From Pseudomonadota bacterium (GTDB lineage: Bacteria; Pseudomonadota; Gammaproteobacteria; Steroidobacterales; Steroidobacteraceae), in the NCBI GenBank assembly GCA_021817875.1, contig JAKAFQ010000054.1:1-13115 (forward strand): a stretch of 13,115 nucleotides of DNA, given 5' to 3'. Under the pieces are notes generated by a model that saw only the letters and a list, made by a program, of their open reading frames with translations, was not told the DNA's origin and did not search any database. The translations under genes and the position numbers were made by a program. Of this stretch, positions 12,628 through 13,115 are shown in pieces. Positions within the stretch are counted from its first letter, which is position 1. Each line of letters opens with the position of its first letter.

Positions 12628-13115
12628 ACGGTGCCTGTGTCAGACAGCGCCTGGCTCTCCTCTTCCCAGCCGAATTCCACCTTGCCGCGCATGCGCGCGC
12701 CGGAGGCGACGGTGAACGAGCCCGCCTTGACGTCGCCCTCGACCCGTCCGCCCTGCAACAGGTCGACCTGCCTCGCCTCGGTGATGTTGCCGAGCAGCTC
12801 GCCGGAGACGATGACCGCGCCCGCCTTGATCTGTCCTTCGAGCCGCGCGCCGGCATCCAGGGTAAGTGTGCCGTCGATCTGCACATCGCCCTTGAAGCGG
12901 CCTGCGACACGCACGTTGCCCGAGCCGACGATCTTTCCCTCGAGCGTCAGGCCCGAGGCGAGCACCGATTCCCGGCCCTCGGAACGCTCCCTGGCGGGAC
13001 GGCGCGGCGCCTCGGGAGTAAGCGGGGCGACATTCGCCGGCGCGCTCTCGCGCAGCGGCGTCGTGCCGCCCGGCGCGGCTCCTGAGAAGCTCGAGCCCGA
13101 GGAACTCGCATCTTT
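12624..13115 (-). CDS. Bactofilin (polymer-forming cytoskeletal protein), N terminus beyond the edge
   Basis: The reading frame is open to the window end and gives 163 residues. The visible N-terminal part (about 50 residues) is rich in Ser, Pro, Ala and Arg and probably disordered. It is followed by a bactofilin domain of short repeated beta-helix turns: GLTLEGKIVGSGNVRVAGRF, KGDVQIDGTLTLDAGARLEG, QIKAGAVIVSGELLGNI, VDLLQGGRVEGDVKAGSFTV, ASGARMRGKVEFG. Bactofilins polymerise without nucleotide into filaments that position cell-wall and envelope machinery. A GTG at 12965 lies at the domain edge, but the frame continues well upstream of it, and disordered tails before the domain are usual in this family, so the real start is probably beyond 13115. 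It is the first gene of a coupled pair with the zinc-ribbon gene. Confidence 0.92.
   Translation of the reverse strand, partial: KDASSSGSSFSGAAPGGTTPLRESAPANVAPLTPEAPRRPARERSEGRESVLASGLTLEGKIVGSGNVRVAGRFKGDVQIDGTLTLDAGARLEGQIKAGAVIVSGELLGNITEARQVDLLQGGRVEGDVKAGSFTVASGARMRGKVEFGWEEESQALSDTGTV

Overview
The window is 13.1 kb of uniformly GC-rich bacterial DNA from a Gram-negative organism. It encodes several outer-membrane proteins (a TonB-dependent receptor, an Omp85-family barrel and a cytochrome-porin) and periplasmic c-type cytochromes. Together with a bactofilin and a ModE-type regulator, this fits a Proteobacterium, most likely gamma or beta; the sequence alone does not give the genus. 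I saw no tRNA, rRNA, CRISPR array, transposase or integrase, so it looks like ordinary chromosome with a mixed accessory flavour.

Left part (1-950): the first codons of a minus-strand gene run off the left edge. Upstream of it are a 28-bp perfect palindrome and a minus-strand SSB-like protein without the usual acidic C-terminal tip. A short plus-strand gene for a 73-residue helical protein of unknown function diverges from the SSB gene. A minus-strand terminator at 907-949 closes the operon to its right.

Cytochrome block (999-5637, all minus): in transcription order this holds a large secreted FecR-like/DUF6600 protein with a Pro/Arg-rich tail, then a monoheme cytochrome fused to an outer-membrane beta-barrel, then a diheme c4-type periplasmic cytochrome eight bases further on. 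The last two have the composition and order of cyc2-cyc1, the outer-membrane iron oxidase and its periplasmic electron acceptor in Acidithiobacillus ferrooxidans. Here they form a stand-alone two-gene unit with its own promoter region and terminator. This is the most interesting part of the window: a candidate route for electrons to cross the outer membrane inward from iron or another extracellular donor.

Molybdenum-flavoured block (6070-9183, plus): a MOSC-domain protein of the YcbX/mARC type without the ferredoxin domain, an HTH-only ModE-like regulator, and an Omp85/BamA-superfamily barrel whose reading frame touches the regulator's stop codon. A 20-bp tandem duplication covers the end of the Omp85 gene.

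TonB receptor (9536-12109, plus): it has a strong ribosome binding site and is preceded by a 352-bp intergenic region with two clusters of 11-bp-spaced direct repeats resembling PhoB boxes. This suggests phosphate-starvation control.

Right end (12148-13115, minus): a bactofilin gene cut by the window edge overlaps by 4 bp a small zinc-ribbon protein gene, pointing to a coupled cytoskeleton-related pair.
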